Positions 1-9,434 of a stretch of 64,000 nucleotides of DNA are shown here, one piece after another. Source of the DNA: Pseudomonas sp. MAG733B. Its GTDB lineage: Bacteria; Pseudomonadota; Gammaproteobacteria; Pseudomonadales; Pseudomonadaceae. Within the stretch, counting starts at the first letter, position 1. Every line of letters starts with the position of its first letter. The stretch lies in assembly GCF_036884845.1 (NCBI RefSeq), contig NZ_CP145732.1, positions 6,588,016 to 6,652,015 of the forward strand, read 5' to 3'. Under the pieces are notes generated by a model that saw only the letters and a program-made list of their open reading frames with translations, was not told the DNA's origin and searched no databases. Position numbers and translations under genes: made by a program.

Positions 1-849
1 CTTGCCCAAGGCATCGCGAATCAATTCCAGAGAGGCTGCCGGGCTTTCCACCGCCAGGCCGTGCAGGCTCTGGCTCTTCATCCCCAGGTCTTCCGGCTCG
101 ACCCAATATTCGGTGATCTGATCGTTTTTCAGTTCAGCGACAAAAGTCGGCGCAGCCAGGCTGAACTCGTCCAGGCCATCTTTCGAATGCACCACCAGCA
201 CATGCTTGCTGCCAAGACGCTGCAACACTTCCGCCAGTGGACGGCATAGGGCCTGAGTGAATACGCCCACCACCTGATGTTTCACACCGGCCGGATTCGT
301 AAGCGGGCCGAGCATATTGAACAGTGTGCGCAAGCCCAGATCCTTGCGCGGGCCTGCGGCGTATTTCATCGCAGAGTGGTGAGTTTGGGCAAACATGAAA
401 CCAATACCAACGTTGTCAATGCAACGCGCCACTTGAACCGGGGTCAGGTTCAAGTAGATGCCGGCCGCTTCCAGCAAGTCGGCACTGCCACTCTTGCCCG
501 AGACCGCACGGTTACCATGTTTGGCCACGGTGCAGCCGGCCGCCGCTACGACGAATGCGGAAGCGGTCGATACGTTGAAGATGTTGGCTCCGTCACCGCC
601 GGTGCCCACCACATCGACCACGCCGTCGAGGGTCTTGAGTTCGACCTTGTCCGCCAGCTCGCGCATGACCGACACGGCGCCGACGATCTCGTCGATGCTT
701 TCGCTCTTCATGCGCATGGCCATCATGAACGCGCCAATCTGCGCGTCCGAGCATTGTCCGGTCATGATTTCGCGCATTACATCGCGCATTTCATCGGTGC
801 TGAGGTCGAGGTGATCGACGATACGGCCCAGGGCTGTCTTGATATTCAT
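1..849 (-). CDS. trpD: Anthranilate phosphoribosyltransferase TrpD (partial, C-terminus off the left edge)
   Basis: Second step of tryptophan synthesis: transfers phosphoribose from PRPP to anthranilate in the cytoplasm. The minus-strand frame opens with an ATG at 849 and stays open to base 1, so about 283 codons of a usual ~345-350 are present. The glycine-rich PRPP-binding signature GTGGDG and the following NVST are visible, as is the KHGNR segment of the anthranilate site. It lies 9 bases downstream of trpG and is surely co-transcribed with it; trpC is expected beyond the edge. Identification is firm; only the C-terminus is missing because of the window boundary. Confidence 0.96.
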   Translation of the reverse strand, partial: MNIKTALGRIVDHLDLSTDEMRDVMREIMTGQCSDAQIGAFMMAMRMKSESIDEIVGAVSVMRELADKVELKTLDGVVDVVGTGGDGANIFNVSTASAFVVAAAGCTVAKHGNRAVSGKSGSADLLEAAGIYLNLTPVQVARCIDNVGIGFMFAQTHHSAMKYAAGPRKDLGLRTLFNMLGPLTNPAGVKHQVVGVFTQALCRPLAEVLQRLGSKHVLVVHSKDGLDEFSLAAPTFVAELKNDQITEYWVEPEDLGMKSQSLHGLAVESPAASLELIRDALGK

Positions 850-858
850 GAGTAGTCC

Positions 859-1452
859 TTAGCGCGTGCCGCCGGTTTGTTTGAGGAAGTTGGCAAACAG
901 TTCGTGGCCCTGCTCAGTCAGGATCGACTCAGGGTGAAACTGCACGCCTTCGATGTTCAGGGTCTTGTGACGCAGGCCCATGATTTCGTCGACCGAGCCG
1001 TCTTCGAGTTGGGTCCATGCGGTCAGCTCGAGGCAATCCGGCAAGGTTTCGCGCTTGACGATCAATGAATGATAGCGCGTGACCGTCAGCGGGTTGTTCA
1101 GGCCTTCGAAGACACCTTTGTCTTCGTGGAACACCGGGCTGGTCTTGCCGTGCATGACCTGACGGGCGCGGACCACATCCCCGCCAAAGGCCTGGCCGAT
1201 GGACTGATGGCCCAGGCACACGCCGAGAATCGGCAGTTTGCCGGCGAAGTGTTTGATCACGTCAATCGAGACGCCGGCTTCGGTCGGGGTGCAAGGGCCG
1301 GGCGAGACGACGATGCGCTCAGGGTTGAGGGCTTCGATTTCGGCAACGGTAAGTTCATCGTTGCGCACGACCTTGACCTGGGAGCCCAGCTCACCGAGGT
1401 ACTGCACAACGTTGTAGGTAAAGGAGTCGTAGTTATCGATCATCAGCAACAT
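859..1452 (-). CDS. trpG: Anthranilate synthase component II, glutamine amidotransferase TrpG
   Basis: Supplies ammonia from glutamine to TrpE for anthranilate formation. The 197-residue protein is a class I glutamine amidotransferase: it starts [14 protein letters not shown], has the oxyanion motif SPGPCTP near residue 51, the nucleophile loop GVCLGHQ near residue 77 (catalytic Cys), and the His-x-Glu of the triad in FHPES near residue 172. It lies 114 bases after trpE and immediately before trpD. Paralogous PabA proteins look the same, but the position between trpE and trpD argues for the tryptophan role; it may also serve PabB, as in several bacteria. Confidence 0.96.
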   Translation of the reverse strand: MLLMIDNYDSFTYNVVQYLGELGSQVKVVRNDELTVAEIEALNPERIVVSPGPCTPTEAGVSIDVIKHFAGKLPILGVCLGHQSIGQAFGGDVVRARQVMHGKTSPVFHEDKGVFEGLNNPLTVTRYHSLIVKRETLPDCLELTAWTQLEDGSVDEIMGLRHKTLNIEGVQFHPESILTEQGHELFANFLKQTGGTR

Positions 1453-1566
1453 GGCGTTAAGAACCTCTTGAATTCACTGACTACTAATACGGCGTTCGAA
1501 TGAGTGGCCCGCAGCGTCCAGCGCTTGATCGCTCAAGGCGGCCGGCAGACGGGCATCGTTCATCGA

Positions 1567-3048
1567 TCAGCCTTGCGGAGTTTGTTCAGCCAGCGCCACG
1601 GCGCGGAACATCGCGCGGCGCTTGTTCAGGGTTTCTTCCCACTCCAGCGCCGGCACCGAGTCGGCGACGATGCCACCACCGGCCTGCACGTGCAGTTCGC
1701 CGTTCTTGATCACTGCCGTGCGGATCGCGATGGCAGTGTCCATATTGCCGTTCCAGGCGAAGTAGCCGACGGCGCCGCCGTAGACGCCACGCTTCACCGG
1801 TTCCAATTCGTCGATGATTTCCATCGCGCGAATCTTCGGTGCGCCGGACAAGGTGCCCGCCGGCAGGATCGCCCGCAGTGCATCCATCGCCGTCAGCCCG
1901 GCCTTCAGTTGGCCAGTGACGTTGGACACGATGTGCATCACGTTGGAATAACGCTCGATGACCATTTTCTCGGTGAGTTTCACCGAACCGATTTCCGAAA
2001 CACGACCGGTGTCGTTACGGCCAAGGTCGATCAGCATCAAGTGCTCGGCGATTTCCTTGTCATCCGACAGCAGGTCTTTTTCCAGCGCCAGATCGGCTTC
2101 TTCGTTGGCCCCACGCGGGCGAGTGCCGGCAATCGGGCGCACGGTGATCAGGTTGTCTTCGACCCGCACCAGCACTTCCGGCGAACTGCCGACGACGTGG
2201 AAGTCGCCGAAGTTGAAGAAGTACATGTAAGGCGTCGGATTGAAGCAGCGCAGCGCGCGGTACAGATCGATCGGCGCGGCCTTGAAGTCGATCGACATGC
2301 GTTGCGACGGCACGACCTGCATGCAGTCACCGGCCAGGATGTATTCCTTGATGGTGTCGACCGCTTTTTCGTAATCGTCCTGGGTGAAGCTGGAGCGGAA
2401 CACCGGATCGGCCGCTTGCTGCTGGCTGAAGTCCAGGCCACGGCGCGGGGTGATCGGCTGGCGGAGTTTTTCCAGCAACTCTTCCAGGCGCGCGCGACCT
2501 TGTTCGAAGGCGTCTTCCTGAGCCGGGTCGGCCAGGACGATCGCGTGCATCTTGCCGGCGAGGTTGTCGAACACGACGACCGCGTCGGAAACCATCAGCA
2601 GGATGTCCGGCACGCCCAGCGGATCCGGGTTCGGGCACTTGCCCAAACGCTTCTCCACATACCGCACGCAGTCGTAACCGAAGTAACCCACCAGACCGCC
2701 ATTGAAGCGTGGCAGGCCGGCGATGGTCGGCACGTTGTAGCGCGCCTTGAAGGCTTCGACGAAGGCCAACGGGTCTTCCACGTCATGGCTTTCGGTCTCG
2801 ACGCCATCGACGGTCACGCTGACGTGATGGTCATGAACCCGCATCACGGTACGGCACGGCAGGCCGATGATCGAGTAACGACCCCACTTCTCGCCGCCCT
2901 GTACGGACTCCAGCAAGTAGGAATTGGGCTCGTCAGCCAGTTTCAGGTAGATCGACAGCGGCGTGTCGAAGTCGGCCAGGGTTTCGCAGGCAAGCGGGAT
3001 GCGGTTGTAGCCGGCAGCGGCCAAACGCAGGAATTCTTCGCGGATCAT
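1567..3048 (-). CDS. trpE: Anthranilate synthase component I TrpE
   Basis: Converts chorismate plus ammonia to anthranilate, the committed step to tryptophan, as a complex with TrpG. At 493 residues it has the usual length. The N-terminal half carries the LLES element (residues ~45-48) that forms the tryptophan feedback site, and the C-terminal chorismate-binding half shows IAGTRPRG and the conserved GTLSGAPK motif. ATG start at 3048. It sits 70 bases downstream of gph; no Trp-rich leader peptide is evident in that gap, so classical attenuation is not supported by what I see. Confidence 0.97.
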   Translation of the reverse strand: MIREEFLRLAAAGYNRIPLACETLADFDTPLSIYLKLADEPNSYLLESVQGGEKWGRYSIIGLPCRTVMRVHDHHVSVTVDGVETESHDVEDPLAFVEAFKARYNVPTIAGLPRFNGGLVGYFGYDCVRYVEKRLGKCPNPDPLGVPDILLMVSDAVVVFDNLAGKMHAIVLADPAQEDAFEQGRARLEELLEKLRQPITPRRGLDFSQQQAADPVFRSSFTQDDYEKAVDTIKEYILAGDCMQVVPSQRMSIDFKAAPIDLYRALRCFNPTPYMYFFNFGDFHVVGSSPEVLVRVEDNLITVRPIAGTRPRGANEEADLALEKDLLSDDKEIAEHLMLIDLGRNDTGRVSEIGSVKLTEKMVIERYSNVMHIVSNVTGQLKAGLTAMDALRAILPAGTLSGAPKIRAMEIIDELEPVKRGVYGGAVGYFAWNGNMDTAIAIRTAVIKNGELHVQAGGGIVADSVPALEWEETLNKRRAMFRAVALAEQTPQG

Positions 3049-3117
3049 GATGTGCCTCGTGGCTTGAGGGTCTAACAGTCAGGTATGCAAACGCGCCGGG
3101 AACCGGCCAGGTAAAAG

Positions 3118-3936
3118 TCAGGCGCGCCAACGCCAGCGGGCCAGGGCCTTGATGACTTTCATCCAGAGTTTGCGAGTGACCACCACGATGGGATTTCCAG
3201 GAGGGGATTGAACAGCGTCGGGCAACGTTATCTCAGCGGCCGGATCCAGGCAACCGGGAATTAACTTGCGCAGATCGTCGATCACCAGTGTCGGCGATTC
3301 TTCGGCGATCGGTCGGCCATGGTTATAGCCATAACTCAATGCCACGCACTTGACCCCCGCCGCTTTCGCCGCCAGCACATCGCTGCGCGAATCGCCGACG
3401 AACAAGGACTGCGAGGCCGGAATGTTGGTCATTTTCATGACGAAAAACAGCGCCGCCGGGTCAGGCTTTTTCTGTGGCAGGGTGTCGCCGCCGATGATCA
3501 GGCGGAAGTAACGACCGATTTTCATCTGATCCAGCAGCGGCGCGACGAAGCGCTCCGGCTTGTTGGTGATCAGCGCCATCTCGACACCCTGCTTGTGCAG
3601 CCACTTCAGGGTATCGCGCACACCGGGATAGACCACGGTCAGCTCATGGCTTTCACCGTAAGCCTGCATGAAAATCTCCAGCGCCCGTTCGGCCTCGCTG
3701 TTATCGACCTGCGAATGGTCAAGACCACCGGCCAGCGCACGTCGTACCAGCACCGGGGCGCCGTTGCCGACCCACTCGCGTACCGACTCGATGCCGGCCG
3801 GTGCGCGACCGAGTTTGAGCAGCATGTTATCCACCGCCGCCGCAAGGTCCGGGACCGAATCGATCAGCGTGCCATCCAGATCGAACATCACCAGCCTTGG
3901 CAGACTTCCCGGGAACAGCTGCTCAAAGCCGCTCAT
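3118..3936 (-). CDS. gph: Phosphoglycolate phosphatase, HAD superfamily
   Basis: Dephosphorylates 2-phosphoglycolate, a by-product of oxidative DNA end repair. The 272-residue protein has the HAD motif [10 protein letters not shown] near residue 19, motif II in ITNKPE near residue 122, and motif III/IV in the GDSRSD segment near residue 177. The ATG overlaps the stop codon of rpe (ATGA), so the two are translationally coupled. The C-terminal tail of about 40 residues after the HAD core is longer than in enteric Gph. Substrate specificity is inferred from the family and from the conserved rpe-gph-trpE order. Confidence 0.93.
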   Translation of the reverse strand: MSGFEQLFPGSLPRLVMFDLDGTLIDSVPDLAAAVDNMLLKLGRAPAGIESVREWVGNGAPVLVRRALAGGLDHSQVDNSEAERALEIFMQAYGESHELTVVYPGVRDTLKWLHKQGVEMALITNKPERFVAPLLDQMKIGRYFRLIIGGDTLPQKKPDPAALFFVMKMTNIPASQSLFVGDSRSDVLAAKAAGVKCVALSYGYNHGRPIAEESPTLVIDDLRKLIPGCLDPAAEITLPDAVQSPPGNPIVVVTRKLWMKVIKALARWRWRA

Positions 3937-4607
3937 GGGCGAGCCAGCGCCAGTTCGGAACGCATCTTGTCGATGACTTCCTGATAGTTCGGCGCATTGA
4001 AGATGGCCGAGCCGGCGACAAAGGTGTCGGCGCCCGCCGCGGCGATTTCGCGAATGTTGTTCACGTTCACACCGCCGTCGATTTCCAGACGAATGTCGCG
4101 ACCGGAAGCATCGATCAATGCCCGCGCTTCACGCAGCTTGTCGAGGGTGCCGGGGATGAACTTCTGCCCGCCGAAGCCTGGGTTGACGCTCATCAGCAGG
4201 ATCATGTCGACCTTGTCCATCACGTACTTGAGTACGTCCAGCGGGGTCGCCGGGTTGAACACCAGGCCCGACTTGCAGCCGCCTTCACGGATCAGTTGCA
4301 GGGAACGATCGACGTGCTGGGTGGCTTCCGGGTGGAAGGTGATGTACGTGGCGCCGGCTTCGATGAAGTCGCCGACGATGCGGTCCACCGGGCTGACCAT
4401 CAGGTGCGCGTCGATTGGCGCAGTCACGCCGTACTTGCGCAGGGCCGCGCAGACCATCGGGCCGATGGTCAGGTTTGGCACGTAATGGTTGTCCATGACA
4501 TCGAAATGCACGAAATCGGCGCCAGCGGCCAGGACGTTGTCCACTTCTTCACCCAGGCGGGCGAAGTCGGCGGAGAGAATCGACGGAGCAATTACGAAGG
4601 GCTGCAT
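3933..4607 (-). CDS. rpe: Ribulose-phosphate 3-epimerase
   Basis: Interconverts ribulose-5-phosphate and xylulose-5-phosphate in the pentose phosphate pathway. The protein is a TIM barrel with the signatures [10 protein letters not shown] at the start, [16 protein letters not shown], and EIDGGVN, which supply the metal-binding His and Asp residues and the phosphate pocket. I place the start at the ATG ending at 4607 (224 residues, the family length); a longer frame to 4673 would add 22 residues with no family resemblance. It couples to gph by a 4-base overlap. Confidence 0.96.
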   Translation of the reverse strand: MQPFVIAPSILSADFARLGEEVDNVLAAGADFVHFDVMDNHYVPNLTIGPMVCAALRKYGVTAPIDAHLMVSPVDRIVGDFIEAGATYITFHPEATQHVDRSLQLIREGGCKSGLVFNPATPLDVLKYVMDKVDMILLMSVNPGFGGQKFIPGTLDKLREARALIDASGRDIRLEIDGGVNVNNIREIAAAGADTFVAGSAIFNAPNYQEVIDKMRSELALARP

Positions 4608-4687
4608 GACGCACCTTTTCTGAGCTAAATCACGATGGCGCGCATTGTATACCTCATGCTTTGGCGCGCGCACCGTGAGCGCGATGA

Positions 4688-5836
4688 TCAGTAGGCTGCG
4701 CGGTAGATCTTCTCGATATCAATCGCGCTCAATTTGCGTGGATTGTTGCGCATCAAGCGCTCAATGCCCGCCGCTTCCACTGCCATGGCGGGGATGGCGT
4801 CTTCGGGAACCCCGAAACTGCGCAGGCCCTTGGGGATTTCCACGGCCGCACACAACTCGGTCATGGCCTCCACGGCTTTGTCGGCCGCTTCGTTGGCACT
4901 CAGATGAGCGGTCTTCACCCCCATGGCCTCGGCGATATCCTGCATGCGTTCGACGCAGGCCATCTTGTTCCAGATCATGACATAGGGCAGCAGCAAGGCG
5001 TTGCTCACGCCATGGGCGATGTTGAAACGCCCGCCCAGCGGATACGCCAGGGCATGTACCGCGCCGACCCCTGCATTACCGAACGCCATGCCGGCCATCA
5101 GGCTGGCGGTGGCCATGTCTTCCCGTGCCTGCAGGTTCGATGGATTGGCGTAGGCCTTGGGCAATGCCTTGGCGATCAGCTTGATCGCGCCGATGGCCAG
5201 GGCATCGGTAATCGGCGAAGCATTGACCGACAGATAGGATTCGATGGCATGCACCAATGCATCGACGCCGCTGGCGGCCGTGACACCGCGCGGGCAGGTC
5301 AGGGTCATCTGCGGACTGACCAGCGCCACGTCCGGCAACAGATAGTCGCTGACGATGCCCTTTTTCAGTTGCGCGACCTTGTCGGAGAGGATTGCCACGT
5401 TGGTCACTTCCGAACCGGTGCCGGCGGTGGTCGGGATCGCGATCAGCGGCGGACCTTTGCGCGGCACTTGATCGACACCGAACAAATCCTCCAGCGCGCC
5501 GTGGTAGCCGGCATATGCCGCGACACTCTTGGCGATGTCGATGGCGCTGCCACCGCCCAGACCGATCAAGCCGTCATGCCCGCCTTCGCGGTAAACGCGC
5601 ATGCAGTCTTCGACGATGGCGATTTCCGGATCAGGCAGCACGCGGTCGAAGATTTCGTAGCTTCGATCACCCAGCTGCGCCAGCGCCAGCTCTACCGTGC
5701 CGGATTTGACCAGCGCGGCGTCGGTGACGATCAGCGGGTTGTCGATGTCCAGACGTGACAGCTCGGCGGACAGTTGCTCGATGGCCCCTGCGCCGGTGAT
5801 CAGTTTGTGAGCGATTTTGAAAGAGGAAAGACTCAT
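4688..5836 (-). CDS. Iron-containing (group III) alcohol dehydrogenase
   Basis: NAD(P)-dependent alcohol dehydrogenase of the Fe-ADH family, 382 residues, cytoplasmic. The dinucleotide-binding loop [12 protein letters not shown] is near residue 92 and the signature [11 protein letters not shown] near residue 135. Four metal ligands are visible: Asp and His in VDALVHAIE near residue 193, and two His in [16 protein letters not shown] near residues 260-275. The substrate cannot be read from sequence; YiaY-like enzymes act on short primary alcohols, and an ErcA-type role in PQQ ethanol oxidation is another possibility. It stands alone, with a REP doublet upstream separating it from the agt operon. 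Confidence 0.9.
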   Translation of the reverse strand: MSLSSFKIAHKLITGAGAIEQLSAELSRLDIDNPLIVTDAALVKSGTVELALAQLGDRSYEIFDRVLPDPEIAIVEDCMRVYREGGHDGLIGLGGGSAIDIAKSVAAYAGYHGALEDLFGVDQVPRKGPPLIAIPTTAGTGSEVTNVAILSDKVAQLKKGIVSDYLLPDVALVSPQMTLTCPRGVTAASGVDALVHAIESYLSVNASPITDALAIGAIKLIAKALPKAYANPSNLQAREDMATASLMAGMAFGNAGVGAVHALAYPLGGRFNIAHGVSNALLLPYVMIWNKMACVERMQDIAEAMGVKTAHLSANEAADKAVEAMTELCAAVEIPKGLRSFGVPEDAIPAMAVEAAGIERLMRNNPRKLSAIDIEKIYRAAY

Positions 5837-5947
5837 GTGCGCAGCCTCTTATAGATGTGGGAGCTGGGCACAATAGTAGCTGGGGATTGTGGGTTGTCTT
5901 CTATTCAGGTCGTGAATGACCGGATCTCCCGAAAACCACCCAAAACA

Positions 5948-6051
5948 CCTGTAGGAGCGAGCCTGCTCGCGATGAACCTGAGAGCGACGCGGGGTGTCAG
6001 ATTTCCCGCGTTATCGTTGACGTTCATCGCGAGCAGGCTCGCTCCTACAGG
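5948..6051. repeat. REP doublet (inverted pair)
   Basis: Two 30-base arms (5948-5977 and 6022-6051) are perfect reverse complements, separated by 44 bases. The core reads TGTAGGAGCGAGCCTGCTCG in one arm. This is the Pseudomonas REP pattern, with a short internal hairpin in each arm and a long hairpin when both pair. It lies 3' of agtD, where it could protect the mRNA end or terminate transcription. Confidence 0.93.
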
Positions 6052-6067
6052 GGATCAGTGTGAAGAC

Positions 6068-6892
6068 TTAAACCTGTGCAGTACGCAGTTTCTCGCTGCG
6101 ACCACGCAACCATTCCAGCGTCAGCAGCAGGATCACCGAGAAGGCAATCAGCAGCGTCGCGGCGGCGGCGATGGTCGGGCTGAGGTTTTCGCGGATGCCG
6201 CTGAACATCTGCCGAGGCAGCGTCGCTTGCTCGGGGCCGGCGAGGAACAGCGTCACCACCACTTCATCGAAGGAGGTAGCGAAGGCGAACAACGCACCGG
6301 AAATTACACCCGGCGCAATCAGCGGCAAGGTCACCCGACGGAACGCGGTCAGCGGCGAAGCGCCGAGGCTGGCAGCAGCGCGAACCAGATTGTGGTTAAA
6401 GCCTTGCAACGTCGCCGACACCGTGATGATTACAAACGGCACACCCAGCACCGCATGCACCACGATCAACGAGAAGAAGCTGTTGCCCAGCCCCAATGGC
6501 GCGAAGAACAGATAGCTGGCCACACCGATGATCACCACTGGCACCACCATTGGCGAAATGACCAGCGCCATCACCAGCGCCTTGCCGGGAAAGTCGCCAC
6601 GGGTCAGGCCGATGGCCGCCAGCGTGCCGAAAATCATCGCCAGCACCGTGGCCGCCGGGGCGACGATGATGCTGTTCTTCAGGGCGCGCATCCACTCCGC
6701 CGAGGCGAAGAAATCGTGGTACCACTGCAGCGAGAAGCCTTGCAGCGGGTACACCAGGAAACTGCCGGAGTTGAACGACAGCGGAATGATCACCAGCACC
6801 GGCAGGATCAGGAACAACAGAATCAAGCCGCAGAGAATCCGCAAGCTGTAGAACCACACCCGTTCGATGGGCGACATGTAAGGACTCAGCAT
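6068..6892 (-). CDS. agtD: ABC transporter inner-membrane permease AgtD (PotC/PotI type)
   Basis: One of two permeases of a polyamine-type ABC importer that in P. aeruginosa carries 4-aminobutyrate and 5-aminovalerate. The 274-residue protein has about six hydrophobic segments, the first near residues 15-36, and a BPD_transp_1 core with the EAA-type coupling loop RAAASLGASPLTAFRRVTLP near residues 170-189, which contacts the ATPase. It is the last gene of the operon, 12 bases after agtC, and is followed by a REP doublet. The name rests on gene order (ATPase, binding protein, two permeases, next to agtSR and upstream of rpe-gph-trpE), which I recall for PAO1. Confidence 0.85.
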   Translation of the reverse strand: MLSPYMSPIERVWFYSLRILCGLILLFLILPVLVIIPLSFNSGSFLVYPLQGFSLQWYHDFFASAEWMRALKNSIIVAPAATVLAMIFGTLAAIGLTRGDFPGKALVMALVISPMVVPVVIIGVASYLFFAPLGLGNSFFSLIVVHAVLGVPFVIITVSATLQGFNHNLVRAAASLGASPLTAFRRVTLPLIAPGVISGALFAFATSFDEVVVTLFLAGPEQATLPRQMFSGIRENLSPTIAAAATLLIAFSVILLLTLEWLRGRSEKLRTAQV

Positions 6893-6904
6893 TTCGTTCT
6901 CCCC

Positions 6905-8152
6905 TTAGCTCAGGCGCAGGCGGCTCGCGCCCACCAGCCAGCTGTAAATCAGATAAAGCACGACCGTCGCCAGCAACAGCAGCCCGCCGAGCGCAGTCGC
7001 CATGCCCCAGTTGATGCTGGTGTTGGTGTAGAAGGCGACGAAGTAGCTGACCATCTGATCGTTCGGGCTGCCCAGCAATGCCGGGGTGATGTAGTAGCCG
7101 ATGGCGAGGATGAACACCAACAGGCAACCGGCGCCGACACCGGCATAGGTCTGCGGGAAGTACACCCGCCAGAAACTGGCGAACGGGTGGCAGCCGAGGG
7201 AAATCGCGGCACGCATGTAAGTCGGCGAGATGCCTTTCATCACGCTGTAGATTGGCAGAATCATGAACGGCAGCAGGATGTGCACCATCGAGATGTAGAC
7301 ACCGACACGGTTGAACACCAGCTCGATCGGCTTATCGATGATGCCCATGGCCATCAGGCCGCTGTTGATCAGGCCACCCGATTGCAGCAACACGATCCAC
7401 GCGGCGACCCGTACAAGAATCGAGGTCCAGAACGGCAGCAGCACCAGGATCATCAGCAGGTTGCTTTGGCGCGACGGCAGGTTCGCCAGCAGGTAAGCCA
7501 GTGGATAGGCCAGCATCAGGCAGATCACGGTGATGATCAGGCCCATCCAGAAGGTACGGGCAAAGATGTCGAGGTAGATCGCCTGGTCAGGAGTGGCCGG
7601 GGCGATTTCGCCGAGGTCGTCGATGCGATGATCGACGGCCGCCAGCAGGTAATACGGGGTGATGCTGCTGGTGTTGCGGCGTACCGCTTGCCAGTAGGCC
7701 GGGTCGCCCCAGCGCTCATCGAGACCTTCCAGCGCTTCTTTATAGGAGGCCGGTTCAGTGGCGAGCGGCAAGGCGCGGGCAGTTTTGGTCAGCAGGCTGC
7801 GGTAGCCGGCCAGTTCCATGTTCAGGCGCTTGGACAAATCACCCAGGGTTTGATTCTTGCGGGCTTCGGCGAGGTCTTCGGCGGCCGCTTTGTAAACCGG
7901 TTCAGCGGGCAGGCCTCGGCCGTCCCAACTGGCGATGGCGGACACGGTGCGCGGCATGCCGCCAACCACTTCCGGGTTGCCCACGCTTTTGTAGAGCAGC
8001 GCCACGATCGGCACCAGGAACACCAGCAACAGAAACAGCACCAGCGGCGCGATCAGGACCTGGGCCTTCCAGCGGTTGACCCGCTCGGCATGCTTGAGCC
8101 GCTGCTTCAAGGTGGGGTCAGTGCCCGCGTTCACGGGAACGGCGATAGCCAT
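6905..8152 (-). CDS. agtC: ABC transporter inner-membrane permease AgtC with a long periplasmic insertion (PotB/PotH type)
   Basis: Second permease of the importer, 415 residues, much longer than the ~280-310 usual for PotB. TM1 is at about residues 30-55; it is followed by some 140 hydrophilic residues (about 60-200) with no membrane segment before the conserved core starts at DIFARTFWMGLIITVICL. The coupling loop MRAAISLGCHPFASFWRVYF is near residue 305. The extra domain probably lies in the periplasm and may contact the binding protein AgtB. A REP doublet separates this gene from agtB inside the operon, which may lower permease expression relative to the binding protein. Confidence 0.86.
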   Translation of the reverse strand: MAIAVPVNAGTDPTLKQRLKHAERVNRWKAQVLIAPLVLFLLLVFLVPIVALLYKSVGNPEVVGGMPRTVSAIASWDGRGLPAEPVYKAAAEDLAEARKNQTLGDLSKRLNMELAGYRSLLTKTARALPLATEPASYKEALEGLDERWGDPAYWQAVRRNTSSITPYYLLAAVDHRIDDLGEIAPATPDQAIYLDIFARTFWMGLIITVICLMLAYPLAYLLANLPSRQSNLLMILVLLPFWTSILVRVAAWIVLLQSGGLINSGLMAMGIIDKPIELVFNRVGVYISMVHILLPFMILPIYSVMKGISPTYMRAAISLGCHPFASFWRVYFPQTYAGVGAGCLLVFILAIGYYITPALLGSPNDQMVSYFVAFYTNTSINWGMATALGGLLLLATVVLYLIYSWLVGASRLRLS

Positions 8153-8197
8153 GGCGTACTCCGGAAATCTTTGATCAATCGATAATGTGTGAGCGAT

Positions 8198-8316
8198 CTT
8201 TTGTGGCGAGCGAGCTTGCTCCCGCTTGAGTGCGCAGCACTCACAACATTGTTAGCTGTTAACAAAATTGGGGCCGCTTCGCAGCCCAACGCGAGCAAGC
8301 TCGCTCGCCACAAAAG
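8198..8316. repeat. REP doublet inside the agt operon
   Basis: Arms 8198-8221 and 8293-8316 are perfect 24-base reverse complements with the core GGCGAGCGAGCTTGCTC. Between them are two further small hairpins, one around GAGTGCGCAGCACTC and one around GGGCCGCTTCGCAGCCC. It lies between the binding-protein gene agtB and the permease gene agtC, the place where such elements often stabilise the highly expressed upstream mRNA. Confidence 0.93.
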
Positions 8317-8346
8317 CCCGCCCTCACAGGAGGGCGAGCCCTCTAC

Positions 8347-9390
8347 TTACTTCGCAGCCCAGGAATTGAAGCGCTGTTCCAGTTGCTCGCCGTTGTCAGC
8401 CCAGAAGCTGACGTCGATCTGCACCTGGTTGGCGATGTTTTCCGGGGTGGTCGGCATGTCTTTCAGGACATCCTTGGCCAGCAGCGGTACGGCTTGGGTG
8501 TTGGCCGGGCCGTAGGCGATGTTTTCCGAGTAGGTCTTCTGCTGCTGTGGCTGTACCGAGAAGGCGATGAACTTCTTCGCCGCTTCAGCGCGCTTGGCGT
8601 CCAGACCTTTTGGAATGGCCCATGCGTCGAAGTCGTAGATGCCGCCGTTCCAGACCACTTTCAGGTTGCTTTCTTTCTGTACGGCAGCGATGCGACCGTT
8701 GTAGGCCGAGCTCATGACCACGTCACCGGAGGCGAGGTATTGCGGCGGCTGTGCGCCGGCTTCCCACCACTGGATGTTCGGCTTGAGTTCATCGAGTTTC
8801 TTGAACGCGCGGTCCTGACCGTCTTTGCCGGCCAGCACTTTGTAGACGTCCTTCGGCGCAACGCCGTCGGCCATCAGTGCGAATTCCAGGGTGTACTTGG
8901 CGCCTTTACGCAGGCCGCGCTTGCCCGGGAATTTCTTGGTGTCCCAGAAATCGACCCAACTGGTCGGCGCGGAAGCCAGTTTGTCGGCGTTGTAAGCCAA
9001 CACGGTCGACCACACGAAGAAGCCCACGCCGCATGGCTGGATAGCGCCTTTGACGTAATCTTCGGTTTTGCCGAACAGTGCCGGGTCCAGTTGCTCGAAC
9101 ATGTCTTCGTCGCAACCACGGGACAGTTCTGGCGACTCAACTTCTACTAGGTCCCAGGACACGCTCTTGGTGTCGACCATGGCCTTGACCTTGGCCATTT
9201 CACCGTTGTATTCGCCCGCCACGATCTTGCCGTTGCCTGCCGCTTCCCACGGTGCGTAGAAGGCTTTGACCTGCGCCGCCTTGTTCGCCCCGCCAAAGGA
9301 CACGACGGTCAGGTCCGGACCCGCGGCCATCGCGTGCGAGGCGCCGATCATGCCCATGACCAGAGCTGTGAATTTCAGGGATTTCAACAT
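8347..9390 (-). CDS. agtB: Periplasmic substrate-binding protein AgtB
   Basis: Solute-binding component of the importer, 347 residues. It begins with a signal peptide (MLKSLKFTALVMGMIGASHA, with likely cleavage after AMA near residue 22) and continues as a PotD/PotF-like type II binding protein (LTVVSFGGANKAAQ, then the WSTVLAYNADK hinge region and SSAYNGRIAAV). It has Asp, Glu and Trp residues in places that in PotD bind amine groups, in keeping with an omega-amino-acid ligand, but the ligand is inferred from synteny with PAO1 agtB rather than read directly. It lies 45 bases downstream of agtA. Confidence 0.87.
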   Translation of the reverse strand: MLKSLKFTALVMGMIGASHAMAAGPDLTVVSFGGANKAAQVKAFYAPWEAAGNGKIVAGEYNGEMAKVKAMVDTKSVSWDLVEVESPELSRGCDEDMFEQLDPALFGKTEDYVKGAIQPCGVGFFVWSTVLAYNADKLASAPTSWVDFWDTKKFPGKRGLRKGAKYTLEFALMADGVAPKDVYKVLAGKDGQDRAFKKLDELKPNIQWWEAGAQPPQYLASGDVVMSSAYNGRIAAVQKESNLKVVWNGGIYDFDAWAIPKGLDAKRAEAAKKFIAFSVQPQQQKTYSENIAYGPANTQAVPLLAKDVLKDMPTTPENIANQVQIDVSFWADNGEQLEQRFNSWAAK

Positions 9391-9434
9391 TGATATTGTT
9401 CTCCACGTGCAGGGTTGGTGAAGCAGAAGGGCGA

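Noticed and set aside
2933..3130. Possible trp leader peptide before trpE
   Set aside because: It has one Trp only, overlaps the trpE start and is not followed by alternative hairpins.
4608..4673. 22-residue N-terminal extension of Rpe
   Set aside because: Family members begin at [10 protein letters not shown]; the extension has no counterpart.
5855..8185. 776-codon plus-strand frame across agtD and agtC
   Set aside because: It covers two well-supported transporter genes and a REP element, and its product is Gln, Arg and His-rich nonsense.
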